In this document: positions 1 through 13,200 of the stretch, in pieces
Layout: every line of letters starts with the position of its first letter
Position numbering within the stretch: position 1 is the first letter of the stretch
NCBI GenBank assembly: GCA_037975125.1
Contig: CM075856.1
Span: forward strand, 3,359,098 to 3,423,097
Origin: Latrodectus hesperus
Taxonomy: Eukaryota; Arthropoda; Arachnida; Araneae; Theridiidae
Direction of reading: 5' to 3'
DNA length: 64,000 nt
The notes under the pieces: generated by a model
Told to the model about the DNA's origin: nothing
The model's input: only the letters and a program-made list of their open reading frames with translations
Databases searched by the model: none
Position numbers and translations under genes: made by a program

Positions 1-172
1 AACATGCATTAATGATAATTACACAATTAAAGTCATTCAAATAAGTAAATAAAAACATTTACACAAGCGCTCATACTGCAAAAGAAAAAAAAAATAGGAG
101 ATTTATATGCATAAATATTTGTTTACATTTTCATTAGTTAACGATTTATTCAACTTTAATCTGTATTAAACT

Positions 173-309
<137 letters not shown>

Positions 310-429
310 CAAACACACCCAAATAGCCAAATAGCAACACCAATAAAGACAAGAGATATCACAAAAAATTTATTTTGTAGATATTATGCTGACAAAGTGT
401 AAGCGATTAAACTTACAGACTTTTATGAA

Positions 430-1626
430 GAGTGGTTCCTGCCAAAATCAGTTGCCAGAATAACCGCCATTGTTGGAGATCACCACTGCCACACGCCTCG
501 GCATTGATTCAAAAAGTATTTGGATGTGTTGTTGGGGTACAGCAGACCAAGCAGCTTCCACATGTTTCCAAAGTTGATCTGGTGTGGCAGCTGGGGATGT
601 AATCTGCTGGCGAAAGACCAAGAGCATGAGCCGCCCAGAGAAGCAATTCAATCTGGCGATTGACGAAGAACCTTTGAACAGTGCGTGACACGTGTGGTCG
701 CGCATTATCTTGTTGAAATATTACTGTTAGCAAGCAAGCTCTGGAGGTAAGGAAGGAGAACTGGCTCCATCAACTTGGAGATGTAGCTCTGGCTGCTTAA
801 AGTACAGGCAATGCTTACTAGAGGAGTGCGAGAGTGTTATCCAATACTGCCCCATACCATAATGTCCGGTGTAGGACCAGTGTGGCGGTGCGTAATCCAG
901 TTGTTCAGCACCCTCTCCCCACAGTGTCTGCCGGCTCGAATGCGACCATCGTGACCATCGGTCCTGCAGACAGAAGCGTGACTCGTCATTAACATTAAGT
1001 ACAATTTCATTCCATTCTGCCGTTCACATCCTTTATTCCTAGAACCATTGGTGGCGGAGACGCCTGTGGTTATGCATCAAGGGTAGACGAAGCAATGGAC
1101 GTCTCGCGGACAAACCATTCTGCTGTAAAAGGCGTCGAATGGTACTCGCAGACACTGGATGATGAATGACAGAATGAATGTGCTGTGCTGTGGTTCGTGA
1201 TGTGGCTGAGCGATTCGTCACTGCCATGCGACAAGTGGCCGGTCATCACATGAAGTGGTACACTGAGATGGATGCGATCGAACACGCGTCAGTCTCTCGT
1301 ACCCTCCTTCATCCAACGATCCCATATCCGCTTTAATGTTGTTTAGTTTCGTCCTACACGCCTGCCAATACTTGATCAAGAAATAATCGCTGATTTCTAT
1401 GAGGCATAATTAATCGTTTTTTAAACCACAATAAAAACAAAATTTTTAATCGTTTGAATCCCCAAGCCTTAAATAGCTCTTTGAAGTGGCACCACAGATG
1501 CACATGGTGTGAGTCTGCGCTAAAATTCTAATCATTTGCATATCTCATCTCAGCTAATGTGTGTTGTAAATTTCCTGTTATTTGCATGTTTCCTTCAGAG
1601 TGTTGAATTTATGGTGGCCAGCAGTG
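430..1626 (-). mobile_element. Degraded Tc1-like DNA transposon
   Basis: Minus-strand relic of a Tc1-superfamily transposon. Its 5' end is marked by a terminal inverted repeat (CACTGCTGGCCACCATAAA on the minus strand) ending at 1626 and followed by a TA dinucleotide at 1627-1628, the usual Tc1 target. The same terminal style (CACTACTGGCC) begins the other Tc1 relic at 32801. I cannot find the matching left terminus. The left side fades into unique sequence and then the (AT)n run, so the 3' end is probably lost. This is an old, immobile copy. Confidence 0.8.
448..1410 (-). pseudogene. Tc1-like transposase pseudogene
   Basis: Broken DDE transposase of the IS630/Tc1/mariner superfamily, which would cut and paste the element at TA sites. 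A candidate start codon lies near 1409 (MPHRN...). About 1050-1230 encodes a helix-turn-helix domain of the Tc3_2 type (SASTIRRLLQQNGLSARRP). About 520-715 encodes the catalytic core around the second acidic residue (QDNARPHVSRTVQRFF, then LSPADYIPS where the family has a proline-rich loop). About 450-540 encodes the usual C-terminus (ESMPRRVAVVISNNGGYSG). These pieces fall in different frames, with several stops between them. The first catalytic Asp region (about 720-1030) is not recognisable. No protein can be made. Confidence 0.85.
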
Positions 1627-1628
1627 TA

Positions 1629-2938
1629 ATGGGAAAATGCTAACAGCGTTATGGTTACAATACCGTAAAAGAAAGAAAACAAAAATTATTTATTGTATCT
1701 AAACAGTATGGCATAAAGCCAAAATGATTGATTTCGCAAGCAATGTTGGAACTTTCACGGAGTGCGAAATCAGTAGGCATATTCGCTGCCCTTGACTAAT
1801 AATACGTCTCTTATTTGGGCAGGCATAGAATGAAACTGGGTTTGGATGACAGAAAGGAACAACTTAATCTCTTCAAATCTATACCTTACTTCTTCATTCG
1901 TAGTTGTTGGAGTAAGACGGCGGGCTGATCTTTTAGCAGCTTATGAAAGGCTCTCAATTGCTAAGATGTCTGCAGACCATGCAATCCAAAATACCCTCTA
2001 TATTGAGAAAGAACAAGACACGATATGCAATATATGTTTTTTGCATTCTCTTGTTGAAGGCTGGAGTTCCGCAGGCCTCTAAATACGCCTAAGACATCAG
2101 GAATACATTACGTTTCGTTCAAACTACTCTTACGACATGCTCATTTTCAATCTAAATTGGAAATGATCATGTTGTTTATTCAGTGGCTGCCCATACCATT
2201 TCACGGTCTAATTAGCCTTCGTCTGTAAAAAAGGACTGTTGAGCGACAACCAGAGCAAAACCAAATACCATCGCTCTGTTTACTGGGTCCTCATGAGAAT
2301 ATTGAAAGTGACTAGTCGACAAATGCTCTTTTTACATCCTTCTGTCAAGTATCCATTCATCATAATGCCTCCAGCAGAATCGAGATTCGTTTCAAAAGAC
2401 TATATAGTGCCATATCTGTATCTAGTTTCGTGGTTGGATGCAATATCTCTCTCTGTCTGCATGTGTGTGAGTCTGTGTGTCTCATTGAAATGCTAAAAAA
2501 CACCACACTGCCATTGTCAAATATTTACTATTGAAATGTAAATATTTTAGTTCATAAAAACGCATAAGTTTTTAGTAGTACAAAATAATATTAGAAAAAT
2601 TGTGATACAATTTATAATTATTTAACTTCTTTAACTTATTTCTTTATTTGTTTCTTTTAATACAGATTTGTGATGACAGAAAGAAATTTTTAAAAATTTC
2701 ATTACATTCTTATGCCAATATAAAGATATATGAATAAAATATGTACGTTTCATTTTTCACTTTGTCTGTCATAATAGTATTTTCTTTTATTTAACTATAC
2801 ATTCATAATGCATTCCTTTTCTTTTCTTACCCTTATTACATTATAAAAACAATCTCTTAACTTTGTGATCTTTAACTTTAAGATAAATTTCTTAACTATG
2901 TAAGATCAGTTTCAATGTTCAGTTATATATAAATATAT
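1629..2938. other. No feature recognised
   Basis: AT-rich sequence up to the assembly gap. Short open frames at 1846-2082 and 2239-2496 have no recognisable domain, and I do not support them as genes. Confidence 0.6.
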
Positions 2939-3438
2939 NNNNNNNNNNNNNNNNNNNNNNNNNNNNNNNNNNNNNNNNNNNNNNNNNNNNNNNNNNNNNN
3001 NNNNNNNNNNNNNNNNNNNNNNNNNNNNNNNNNNNNNNNNNNNNNNNNNNNNNNNNNNNNNNNNNNNNNNNNNNNNNNNNNNNNNNNNNNNNNNNNNNNN
3101 NNNNNNNNNNNNNNNNNNNNNNNNNNNNNNNNNNNNNNNNNNNNNNNNNNNNNNNNNNNNNNNNNNNNNNNNNNNNNNNNNNNNNNNNNNNNNNNNNNNN
3201 NNNNNNNNNNNNNNNNNNNNNNNNNNNNNNNNNNNNNNNNNNNNNNNNNNNNNNNNNNNNNNNNNNNNNNNNNNNNNNNNNNNNNNNNNNNNNNNNNNNN
3301 NNNNNNNNNNNNNNNNNNNNNNNNNNNNNNNNNNNNNNNNNNNNNNNNNNNNNNNNNNNNNNNNNNNNNNNNNNNNNNNNNNNNNNNNNNNNNNNNNNNN
3401 NNNNNNNNNNNNNNNNNNNNNNNNNNNNNNNNNNNNNN
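2939..3438. other. Assembly gap (500 N)
   Basis: Exactly 500 ambiguous bases, a conventional scaffolding size, so the true gap length is unknown. Open frames crossing it are meaningless. Confidence 0.99.
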
Positions 3439-4401
3439 ATATCATAATGGAAGAGAAAATATTTTGGAAGTCTTAAGCCAACGTCCTCCTTTAAGTGAAT
3501 ATGCAATATAGAAAAGTTCTTCGAATTATAGAAATTGAATACATTCAAAATAAATTTAATCGTTTATTTCCCTAAATGTACCAAATGCACAAACTATGTA
3601 TATTTTGTCGGTGTTATGAATCTTCTTGTAGGGTTTTCGTTGTAAATCCAATGTGAAAGAAAATGAATTTTGGTGCTGAAATTATTAACATTTACTGTCA
3701 ATCCATTAAGGGTAAACTTATTCCAATGAAATGTGAAGAAAACAGTGACACTGACTACTTTCATTTTCTTATATATGACTGAAAAACTTTCATCTTCTAC
3801 CGTTGAGTTTTGCATATGATTGATAACACAATCTTCCTTAAAGGGATTCTAAATACTCCCAAATTAGAACTTCAATCCCTACTGAGTACTGACCTTTTAC
3901 AGTTAAGAAAAGTTTACAATATTATTTAATATGGAATTTAAAAGACATGTTAGTCGTTCAGTCTAAATAGCTCACAGGCTACCATGATTCCGTAGGGAAT
4001 ACTTATGTTTCTCTAAAGTATATTCTTATGTGAGTCTACAATTTAATGCGTGGCATTGCTATTTGACAGTATACATGTTAGATCACTTTCTTTATCCTGT
4101 ATGAATAATGTTTGGGAGGTTGATTTCACATATACTTTTGAACGGCTTACTAAGGAATGTAAATCTTTTATCAGGCAATTAGCATATCCTCAGCATTTGG
4201 ACTTCTGGTAGCATTTACCTGATGTAATGAAATGCATTCACATGTATTGAAGGCAGAAAATCCAGGTTCATTACTATTTATATGCAAAAACCTACACCCA
4301 ATATCCACTTCGGATTGAAAGCGATTGAAACTAAGACCCTCCACTTGAAAATTTTAAGGTTTCGTCATAGTCAGTCTACCAACAATATTAATGCAACCTG
4401 C
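3439..4401. other. No feature recognised
   Basis: AT-rich unique sequence. Around 4290-4390 there are weak A/B-box-like words on the minus strand that could be a very old tRNA-derived SINE, but the match is too poor to call. Confidence 0.5.
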
Positions 4402-5268
4402 GATTGGGATAGGAAAAAGAAAGATTAAAAATTAATTGATTTTCTTTGATCACATATATGATTGGGATAGGAAAAAGAAAGATTAAAAATTAATTGATTT
4501 TCTTTGATCACATACACGATTAGGATAGGAAAAAGAAAGATTAAAAATTAATTGATTTTCTTTTATCACATATACAATTAGGATAGGAAAAAGAAAGATT
4601 AAAAATTAATTGATTTTCTTTTATCACATATACAATTAGGATAGGAAAAAGAAAGATTAAAAATTAATTGATTTTCTTTGATCACATATACGATTAGGAT
4701 AGGAAAAAGAAAGATTAAAAATTAATTGATTTTCTTTTATCACATATACAATTAGGATAGGAAAAAGAAAGATTAAAAATTAATTGATTTTCTTTGATCA
4801 CCTATACAATTAGGATAGGAAAAAGAAAGATTAAAAATTAATTGATTTTCTTTTATCACATATACAATTAGGATAGGAAAAAGAAAGATTAAAAATTAAT
4901 TGATTTTCTTTTATCACATATACAATTAGGATAGGAAAAAGAAAGATTAAAAATTAATTGATTTTCTTTGATCACATATACGATTAGGATAGGAAAAAGA
5001 AAGATTAAAAATTAATTGATTTTCTTTGATCACATATACGATTAGGATAGGAAAAAGAAAGATTAAAAATTAATTGATTTTCTTTGATCACATATACGAT
5101 TGGGATAGGAAAAAGAAAGATTAAAAATTAATTGATTTTCTTTGATCACATATACGATTAGGATAGGAAAAAGAAAGATTAAAAATTAATTGATTTTCTT
5201 TGATCACATATACGATTAGGATAGGAAAAAGAAAGATTAAAAATTAATTGATTTTCTTTGATCACATT
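4402..5268. repeat. 58-bp minisatellite, 15 copies
   Basis: Fifteen head-to-tail copies in strict 58-bp register: starts at 4402, 4460, 4518 and so on to 5214. The last copy breaks off in CACATTCT. The unit contains GGATAGGAAAAAGAAAG, TTAAAAATTAATTGA and TTTTCTTTGATCACATATAC. Copies are nearly identical. Variation is confined to GATTGGG/GATTAGG/AATTAGG and to TTTGATC/TTTTATC. There are no indels, which suggests recent expansion or homogenisation. No coding potential. Confidence 0.98.
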
Positions 5269-7278
5269 CTAGTCTTGATGAGACAGTTTCTGAGTGGGCT
5301 CATGACGTTAAATATCCCCCCACCTGCTTTTTTTCACAGCTTCTACAAGCTTAGTTGTGAACCATATAGCTAGAACAGGCTTCAAAATTTTGAGCAAAAT
5401 ATTAGTTAGCTCTTCGATAAATTTAAGGATTTAACCAAATCCATTTATTGTTATGTTTTTCGAGTGTCTGGTATTGCAATTTTATAAACATATATTTACT
5501 CACATGTCCATTTGTAACAATATCTTTTGAGAAATTAAATTTTCTGACTGTGTACGCATTTCCATAAAATATAAAAATTTATAAGTAGATACTATTATAA
5601 CACAAATACGATGGTTTATCCATGCATAGTAACCAAAAATATATATTCAAAGAGAGATAAGTTTTAGTACATTATATACAAAAATTTATCTTTATTTAAA
5701 TTTATGATTGATGTTCCTAATTAGAGCTTATGATGAGAGATCAGTGTGATATAGCTGTAATGATATTAATAAACATGTGCTTAAATACATTTATCAATTC
5801 ATTTAATCACATTTTAACTAAACACCATTCGCTTAAACGTATAAAAATTTTCAGTATAATTGAGCGTAATATACATGTATCACATGAACTAAAATTCCAT
5901 TATATTCTTCAAATCGATATTATTAGCATTATAATAAATATTATCATAATTACCAAAGAAAAAATCAGAATTTATTATAAAAATTCATTAAAACTAAATG
6001 GAATACATAAACAGCATTAACTTTTGTCAAAAGGATAGATTTTTTTGTGAAAGAAAATGTAATCTTAATAATAAAGCTATCTGTAATTTAGATCAATGAA
6101 AAAACTAAAGATTTGTTGACTGTTTCTGCAAAGCAATTATAAGAGAAAGCGTGCTTTGAATTCTAATGAGTGATTCTAAGAGAAATTCTTTTTTCATTTG
6201 TAGAAACCTCTCATTGTCACTTAGAAAAGAATATAAAATTCAGTCATTATACAACAGTTTTAAGCTAGAATAAAGTGGAAAGTGTTTTTGTCATCCGATT
6301 ACTGTTAATGTGTTCAGAAAAAGGGTAATGATAACAAATGTATTGTTTGAAATGATAAGTAACCATTATATTAAACTTCAAAATAGGTTTTATTTTTAAA
6401 TGTAATAAGCAGAGAGAGAGAGAGAGTTTTGACTAAAAAGAAAGATTAAGTTTAAAAAAAAGAAAAGTTTAATTTGTGTCATTTGAATCCAATTAATTAA
6501 TGCTTAGTAATTTCCAGATTCGTTTGCATACTTCCTTCAAATTTTCATTTTAATTTTATTTACAAATTTAAATTCTTTTATTATTATTGTATCAATTTTT
6601 CAAATACACGTTATGCTATAGATTTTATCAGTTTAAGTTTTGCAAAATACATAATAATAATAATTTAAAATTTAATTTTATTTATTTGCCACATAATGTT
6701 ATTTTTAATAATGTGTTATGAATGATATTTAAGTTTACCAAACATTTGTGAATATATTATTATGTCTTTTGTACTTTGTTACGACTTAAAAAAGTAATAT
6801 ATCTCAGTTGAAGTTTTAAAAAATGGCTGAAATTAAAATACATTACATGCTAAAAAATGTATTACAACTTGTTAATATAAGAATATACCACAGTAAGTGT
6901 CTGGTTGCTTACAAACTGAAGTTGCTAAGTAACAGCACTAATTATGTAATTTTTAATCATTATTTAATCACGAGTTCATCTTCTTATCTTCCACATTATT
7001 GTTCACCTGGCATCACTAGCAATACTAATAATATGAAACATATGTTATATTTAACGTGTTCTGTCAATACATATCTAAATCTTAAATGTTATCTCAATTT
7101 AAGCATTTAACGGTAGTGTCGACATTTGTCCAAAACAAAGACCGTAATGCCTTCTTACCATTATGGTTTTGGCTGGGATAGATATAAAACAAGCTATGTT
7201 TAGAGCAGTGAAACATAAAGCTTGACTAAAAATGACGTCGATAGACCTAGGATAAAATAATTTTAATAATCTTTTATA
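5269..7278. other. No feature recognised
   Basis: AT-rich sequence with a short (GA)n run near 6412-6427. Open frames at 5730-6020 and 6823-7110 are low-complexity, rich in Ile/Asn/Lys, and not supported as genes. Confidence 0.6.
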
Positions 7279-7289
7279 TTTTTATTTGT

Positions 7290-7829
7290 TGTTGTTGTTG
7301 GCTTATCCTCTTTAAAGATCTGACATTTGTTAGATCAACTCCGTTAAATTGTTGACAGTTAGAAAGTCAATGACTAGCAATGGATTTGAGGATAAATCCT
7401 CCCGGGGAAGTCTAACGCAATCCAGAATATGTTTCGGTGAGGCTGGATGTTCACAGCATTTTTTACAAGTTCGATACATTTTTGTACCACGTTCAAACGA
7501 TAAACATTTTAGATGTCCACTTGAGAATCTGGCCAAGGCAGTCTGAGATTTTCGGTCACATTTTAGTTCCAGAAGAGTTTCAGGAGATGTTCCAGAGTAC
7601 CATTGGTGTGTTGGCATAATTTTCCAGATTGAATGAAGTCTAGATTGTTCATTAGAGTAAAGTTCCTGATATGTAAGTGATGAACCAGTGGGCGTATCTT
7701 CTCTCACTGCCCTCTTTGGCCAATCGATCTGCGGTCTCATTGCCACTAATATTTAGATGGGATGGAATCCATTGGAGATGTACAACATGTTCTTGGGAGA
7801 TCGTTTTCAGGTCTTTGTTGACATGTTGA
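7290..7829 (-). mobile_element. 5'-truncated LINE, (CAA)n-tailed family, copy 1
   Basis: Minus-strand non-LTR retrotransposon fragment flanked by an 11-bp target-site duplication, TTTTTATTTGT at 7279-7289 and 7830-7840. Read on the minus strand it ends GGATAAGCCAACAACAAC, a short tandem-repeat tail instead of poly(A). It begins abruptly inside the RNase H domain, as expected from incomplete reverse transcription. It belongs to the same family as the copy at 18555-19522 and the diverged fragment at 40331-40560. Confidence 0.88.
7330..7820 (-). pseudogene. LINE ORF2 C-terminus (end of RNase H plus zinc-knuckle-like tail)
   Basis: On the minus strand the fragment starts with LQWIPSHLN and GNETADRLAKEG, the last two conserved blocks of a LINE-type RNase H. 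A frameshift then moves into the frame ending at 7330. That frame holds TYQELYS, HQWYSG, ALARFSSGHLKCLSF, a Cys/His cluster (CKKCCEHPASPKHILDC) and the conserved end LSSNPLLVIDFLTVN. The order and wording match the longer copy at 18590-19483. It is dead because it lacks reverse transcriptase and endonuclease and is frameshifted. I cannot fix the clade (Jockey/I/CR1-like) from this piece. Confidence 0.85.
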
Positions 7830-7840
7830 TTTTTATTTGT

Positions 7841-9611
7841 AAAATATTAGAACAATTTCTAAGCACTGACAAATCTAAAAGATTCAGCAATAATTGTTAG
7901 ACCTCTTTTAGTTAGTTAATTATTTAGAAGCATTGTATTCTATAAATATATTTGTAGCTATGTTATAGTGTGTTACCCGGAAATAAATTCCAAAAAAGAT
8001 ATATTTTTAAGCATTATGGTGAATAATAGATTTGATATACCACCCCATATATCTGATTTTTTAGAAAGAATTTCTGTATGCACCTCTGGTGAAATGAATT
8101 TTAATTATTATCTATTTTTAGAAATTGTAATCATTGGAATAACATATAATGCTACCTTATGAGAAATTTAAATTTTTTGAAAAATATATTGTTCCTTTGT
8201 GATGGGAGACTAAACTAATATTTTTGGTATGGGTTAAATGATTAGTAGATATTAATTCAATGTGTGGTATGTAAAAATAAAGAATAGTGAACCGTTTCTT
8301 TTCTGTATGTCATTATGATTAATTTTTCTTCCAAAACTTCTTTCCAAATTTTTAAAGTAAAAGTAATTTTTTGTTTCAAATAGCACATAAGATATCAATA
8401 GAAAAATGACGATGAGAAAGAAAAAAAACAAGCTAAGACATATTATACTTGACTGATCATAATCAACACGTTAACAGCAGGCCTTAAAAGATCAAATACG
8501 ATCCATTTGAAGTGTTTGTAATTTGAATATACATTCTTTGAAATTTTATATCATTATGCCAAATGCTAATCTCGTATGATGATGGCTACTTGACTACGTT
8601 TATAATCATTTTTTCTTAGCGGAATTATAATTTCATCATAATGGAAACATCTTAGTGTGGATAGTGATCAAAAATACCAACTATTGTTGTGATTATACTT
8701 ACCGCGTATGCTTGTCTATGCTTAACCGCAATTTAGCAACTTCAGTAGTTGTTTCAAGTTAATACCATTGTATAAAACTGTAAATCAAGAAAAAAAACTG
8801 TACTGTTTATGAGAATACAGTATGTCCACAATCTGAATAAAGCTCTTTACTCAACCTGTATTAAAAGTATGATTTCACACATATGACTGATAAATATAAC
8901 CAATTTTCAAGTATTAATGCCTTAGATTTCACAATAATTTCTATTTTCCCAACTTGTCTTCTTAAAAACTTTGTTTCGTTAAATATCGATATTATTATAA
9001 ATTACAGTTTTACATTCATTTGACCATCATAACATAATGACTTAGATCATTTAGAAGGATCTTATAGTTATTAATTACATTAAGTCACATTCCTAACACT
9101 ATTAAGTAATAAACGGTAATGATAGATATTTCCTGCCATTATATTCGAGAGATATTATGTAAATAGTTAGGATTCAAATATGATTGCAAATTGAGAAAAA
9201 CGCAAAACAAATTTTACTTTTATGTTAACAATGTAGATAACATTACCAATGAAATGCTTAACTGCATCAATGTAAATGATAATATCTGGTATATTAAAAT
9301 ATGTTTTATCTTTCATGAAAATCTAATCATCGTTATCAAACTAATGACGTAGCAATTATATCTATCAAGAAGGGGACAGAATATAAAAGTTACTTTACAT
9401 GACAGGAAGTGGACACTTAGTATTTTTAATACATGTACATAAATTAAATTCTATAAATTGTCTAACTCCCCTGTAAATTGTTGTGATGATTCGTGTAGAT
9501 AGGATAAACACTTGTCAACACATTTCTTACATTTTTAGATATTGAATTGTCGAAGTTTACTGAAAAATGCAGATAATCATGTAGTACTTAATCCTAAAAA
9601 TAAACAGGATC
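7841..9611. other. No feature recognised
   Basis: AT-rich unique sequence. The open frame at 7968-8162 has no recognisable content. Confidence 0.6.
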
Positions 9612-9622
9612 ATGCTAAATTT

Positions 9623-9905
9623 GAAGCCCGGTGGCTTAGTGGCAGTGTTTCACGCTCCCAAGACACAGGTCCGAGGTTCGATCCTCGGGCTGGGCAAGGT
9701 CGACTCTGCCTTTCTTCCCTTCAGTGGGTCGATTAACTGAGTATCAAGCATGCTTGGGAACTAAGCACTGGGGGTCTCACGTTAGGCTGACCACCTAACT
9801 GGGACACATGCTTCGCACCCCAGGGCCCTCGGTCATGAAAACAGTTATTGGCAATGTAGGCCTTGGCCCACATGAGCGGTCGTGCCATGGAGTTTAGTTT
9901 AGTTT
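9623..9905 (+). mobile_element. tRNA-derived SINE, family E
   Basis: The head resembles a tRNA, with an A box at TGGCTTAGTGGCAG and a B box at GAGGTTCGATCCTCGG, closed by GCCCGG/CTGGGC-like ends. These are the internal RNA polymerase III promoter elements. A unique body of about 210 bp follows. The tail is a repeated AGTTT unit. An 11-bp target-site duplication, ATGCTAAATTT, sits at 9612-9622 and 9906-9916. The tail differs from the CAA-tailed SINEs, so a different LINE partner is likely. Confidence 0.85.
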
Positions 9906-10034
9906 ATGCTAAATTTAAGCAAATGGAGGTTTGTTGAAATAATACATTTCTCTGTGAACATTACTCTGCATTAAAAGTACAATGAGATTTTTTTTCTAGT
10001 GCCTGGCTCTGCATTAAGTATATCCCTATTCAGT

Positions 10035-10223
10035 ACTACAAGCGGGAGAATGTGATGGAATCTTATACCGTGTTGCACCCAGTTTATGTTTCATCTCCGT
10101 GGCGAAAGAGAAGGGATAAAAAAAGCAAAGAGAAAGAAGCATTCATGTCCAAACCAGGGTTTGAACCCGGGACTTATACCTTCAAAGATAGGGATGCTAA
10201 CCACTTCACCATCGATCGTTGCC
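10035..10223 (-). mobile_element. tRNA-derived SINE, family F
   Basis: On the minus strand, an A-box-like GATGGTGAAGTGGTTAGC and a B box GTCCCGGGTTCAAACCCTGG are followed by TGGACATGAATG and a purine/pyrimidine-biased body. The head resembles the A and B families but the body differs. The 3' end is uncertain and no target-site duplication is clear. Boundaries are approximate. Confidence 0.65.
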
Positions 10224-10240
10224 AATCAAAATAAAATTTT

Positions 10241-13200
10241 ATATAAATGCTATTGTACTTTAATTAAATTTAATTATGGAACAAAATAGTGTCCTTAATG
10301 ATTTTTATTTATTTTTATATAAACCTTATTTATAATATATGAGTCCTTTTCCGAAGCTCAAATTTAATCCCAAAAGTACATTTAAGCATATAGTATTTCA
10401 TTCTTTTAGATACTATTATGTGTGAGATGATTTCATGTGTGTTCAATTTCTTGAAATCCAATCCTTAAAATATTTCCGTTCTCTTATTTTTGTGTTTATT
10501 TCCTATTTTTATGAGGAACAACTAATTTTTCTTAATAAAAATAATTTGATGAAATGAAAATATTCAATTTCTTTTGCTAAATACATTAAAAAATTGGAAA
10601 ATAAAATTTATATGCGAACACATACATGCAAATAGGATCTTTTAGAATAATCAGTATTCTTCATTCTTAATTCTAGGCGCTCAAAATTATTTTTAACATT
10701 AATTGTCAGCATTCTATCATCTTAAATAATTGGTATGTTCTTTAATTTAGCGCTGACATCTATCCAAGTTTGTATTTTCATTAGGAGCTAATATTTGAGA
10801 TTTTCTACTTAGATTAAAAGTGGCTTATTTATAAAAAGTTAAAAGATAAATAATCAAAGAAATCTCTGTTAAAATATAAGAAGAATTCGAAATTGTTTCT
10901 ATATTCTCAAGCTCTTCTGCGACTCGCTAGTGTATTCTGAAATAGAAATTAGAAAACTCGATTCCTTATTAGAAAATTAATCCATCAGGATTATCTTTAC
11001 ATACTTGAATTCATTCAACAAAAATACATAAATTAATTTTAATGAAATTGTAAAATCATATTTTCGTAATATTTATTATAAAAATATCTTAAAATAATAA
11101 ATTTTTCGATCAAGAAGTACTATGTTGCTGATTATGTTTCAGTGTTAAAAGAAAGCTAATGATCTAATTGCTAATTTAGATACACAGTAATGAATGTTGC
11201 TATGAAATCTTCTTCTTCTTCTTCTTGAAGAAGAAGAAGATGCTATGAAATGCTTCAGGAATAATTTAATATGAAAAGCCAATTTTTTAGTATTATTCCT
11301 TCTCATTAATTTAACAAAAGCATGTTAAAGATAATTATTTTAAAGTTTCATTATAATTAATTAGTGTGTCGTTCTGTTGCAATTCTTACATCAACGATAT
11401 TCGATGCAAGAATTTGTATATAATGAATTTAAATCTTATTTAAATTATTGATACATTTGATTATGAACAGAACCTTACACTAATTAGTAATTAAGTTTTA
11501 TTCAGGATTAGGTTCTTAATTTGAATATAAAAGGAGTTAAGGCACATTTACTTTAAAAATGTTGCGAGAAATGATTGATGTAAGTTATTGGCAAATGAAC
11601 AAGAACTTTACAAGAGCCATTTTATTACATAATGTGTTTGATAAGTATGTCATAAAAAATTATTTATTCTTAATCTCGTAATTCCAGTTACTTATAAGAG
11701 GATTAAATATTTAACGATATGGCATGTAAAAAACGATGATTTTCTTATGTTGTAATAACAATTCCATAAAATCAACATAAATCATCTAAAATGTTAACAA
11801 AGTGTTGAACTTGGTACATAGGTTATTTTAATCTGTAAGAAAACATAAATTTTATTCATTTTTACAATTATTTCATGCTAAAATGTATTCTCATATAAAC
11901 GATGAAATTGCAATATATGTCAATAAACAATAGGAAAATATGAATTTGTTGCAGCAGCATTTCAAAGCATTTAAAATTATTACAAGAAAATTGTAAAATA
12001 TATATTCTTTTAGAGAAAATTGAAATAAAATAAACGAAAACAATTAAAATAGTTTTATATTGAAATTGCAGTAAAAATATGAAATTAAAAATAACCTAAC
12101 TTCTCTAAATATAAAAGATAAAATTTTAATTTATTTATAAAATTTAAAAAAGGCAGAATTAATAATTCAAGAACAAAATAATTTATAGTTCAATACTGCT
12201 AAGAATAACTGATTGTTAGCAATCAAAATTAATTTGGTGAGTATAATTGAATTATGTTTTTGCTCTTAACTTATAAATTTTATGTACTTGAAAAAGCAAA
12301 GGAATAAATTTTAAAAAGACTTTAAAGAAAAGATGAGTATTATATGATATTTTTTTAAATTGTTCAAGGGTATAAAAATATTGTTTTTATTTTATACGAT
12401 AAAACACCAATCGTAACCATTGGTATCACATGTTAAAACATTAAACTTAATATTAACTGGAATTGAATTATTAATTTTTTAACACAGTGGGGTATTGTTT
12501 ACCCGTATTTTGAATACCACTTTAAATTCTCTATAATCTTCAACCTGATTTAACATGTTTGAAATAATTAATAAATTTTTAAAAATAGTCGATAACCTTA
12601 AATTTAATTACAATCAAACAAATTATATTTTAAGATTTTAAAAAAATGGTAATGAAAAAAAGAGTTTTGTAATTTATAATTTTATGAAAAATTAAACACA
12701 TTTTTAATGCTTACAGTATTATTTAATTTAAATAAAAAAAATTCAAAAATAATTTGAAAGTGAAAAATTTTATTTAATTTCAAAAAAGGAGAAAGTATGG
12801 AAGTCCTTAAATAAAAAATTAAAATAAAATTATCATTCCTTTCAATTAGAACTATTATATTTTAATGTTAAATTTAATAAATATGAAATATCGTTGTTGG
12901 TTGCATAAAAAGACTTAAATCGCAAAGATTATTTTAATTTCTAAAAAAATTAAATGTCTTATAATTTATTCAATTCAAATAAAATTCAACAATGTTTAAC
13001 AAATAAAAAACTAAATTTAAAAAAAATATGAATTTCTTTAATTTAAACCCTGTTTCTATAATTTACTCAATTAAATTATTTCTTTAAAATTTAACAATTT
13101 ATTTGAAATAAATTTTGCTTGGAAAACATTTGTATAGTTTAAAATTTTTGAGGTAGTTTCTACTCGGATTCTCTCTCATTCCTTGATCTTATTTCTTTTA

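Noticed and set aside
2912..3548. Frames of about 180-210 codons on the minus strand
   Set aside because: They consist mostly of N from the assembly gap.
4290..4390. Old minus-strand tRNA-SINE
   Set aside because: Box-like words match too poorly and no body or target-site duplication is visible.
4402..5268. CRISPR-like array
   Set aside because: Units are contiguous and near-identical with no unique spacers, in a eukaryotic context; it is a minisatellite.
9628..9700. Real tRNA gene (also considered at 16362, 48763, 49517 and 53860)
   Set aside because: A and B boxes are present, but the cloverleaf is imperfect, SINE bodies follow and target-site duplications enclose the whole unit; these are SINE heads.
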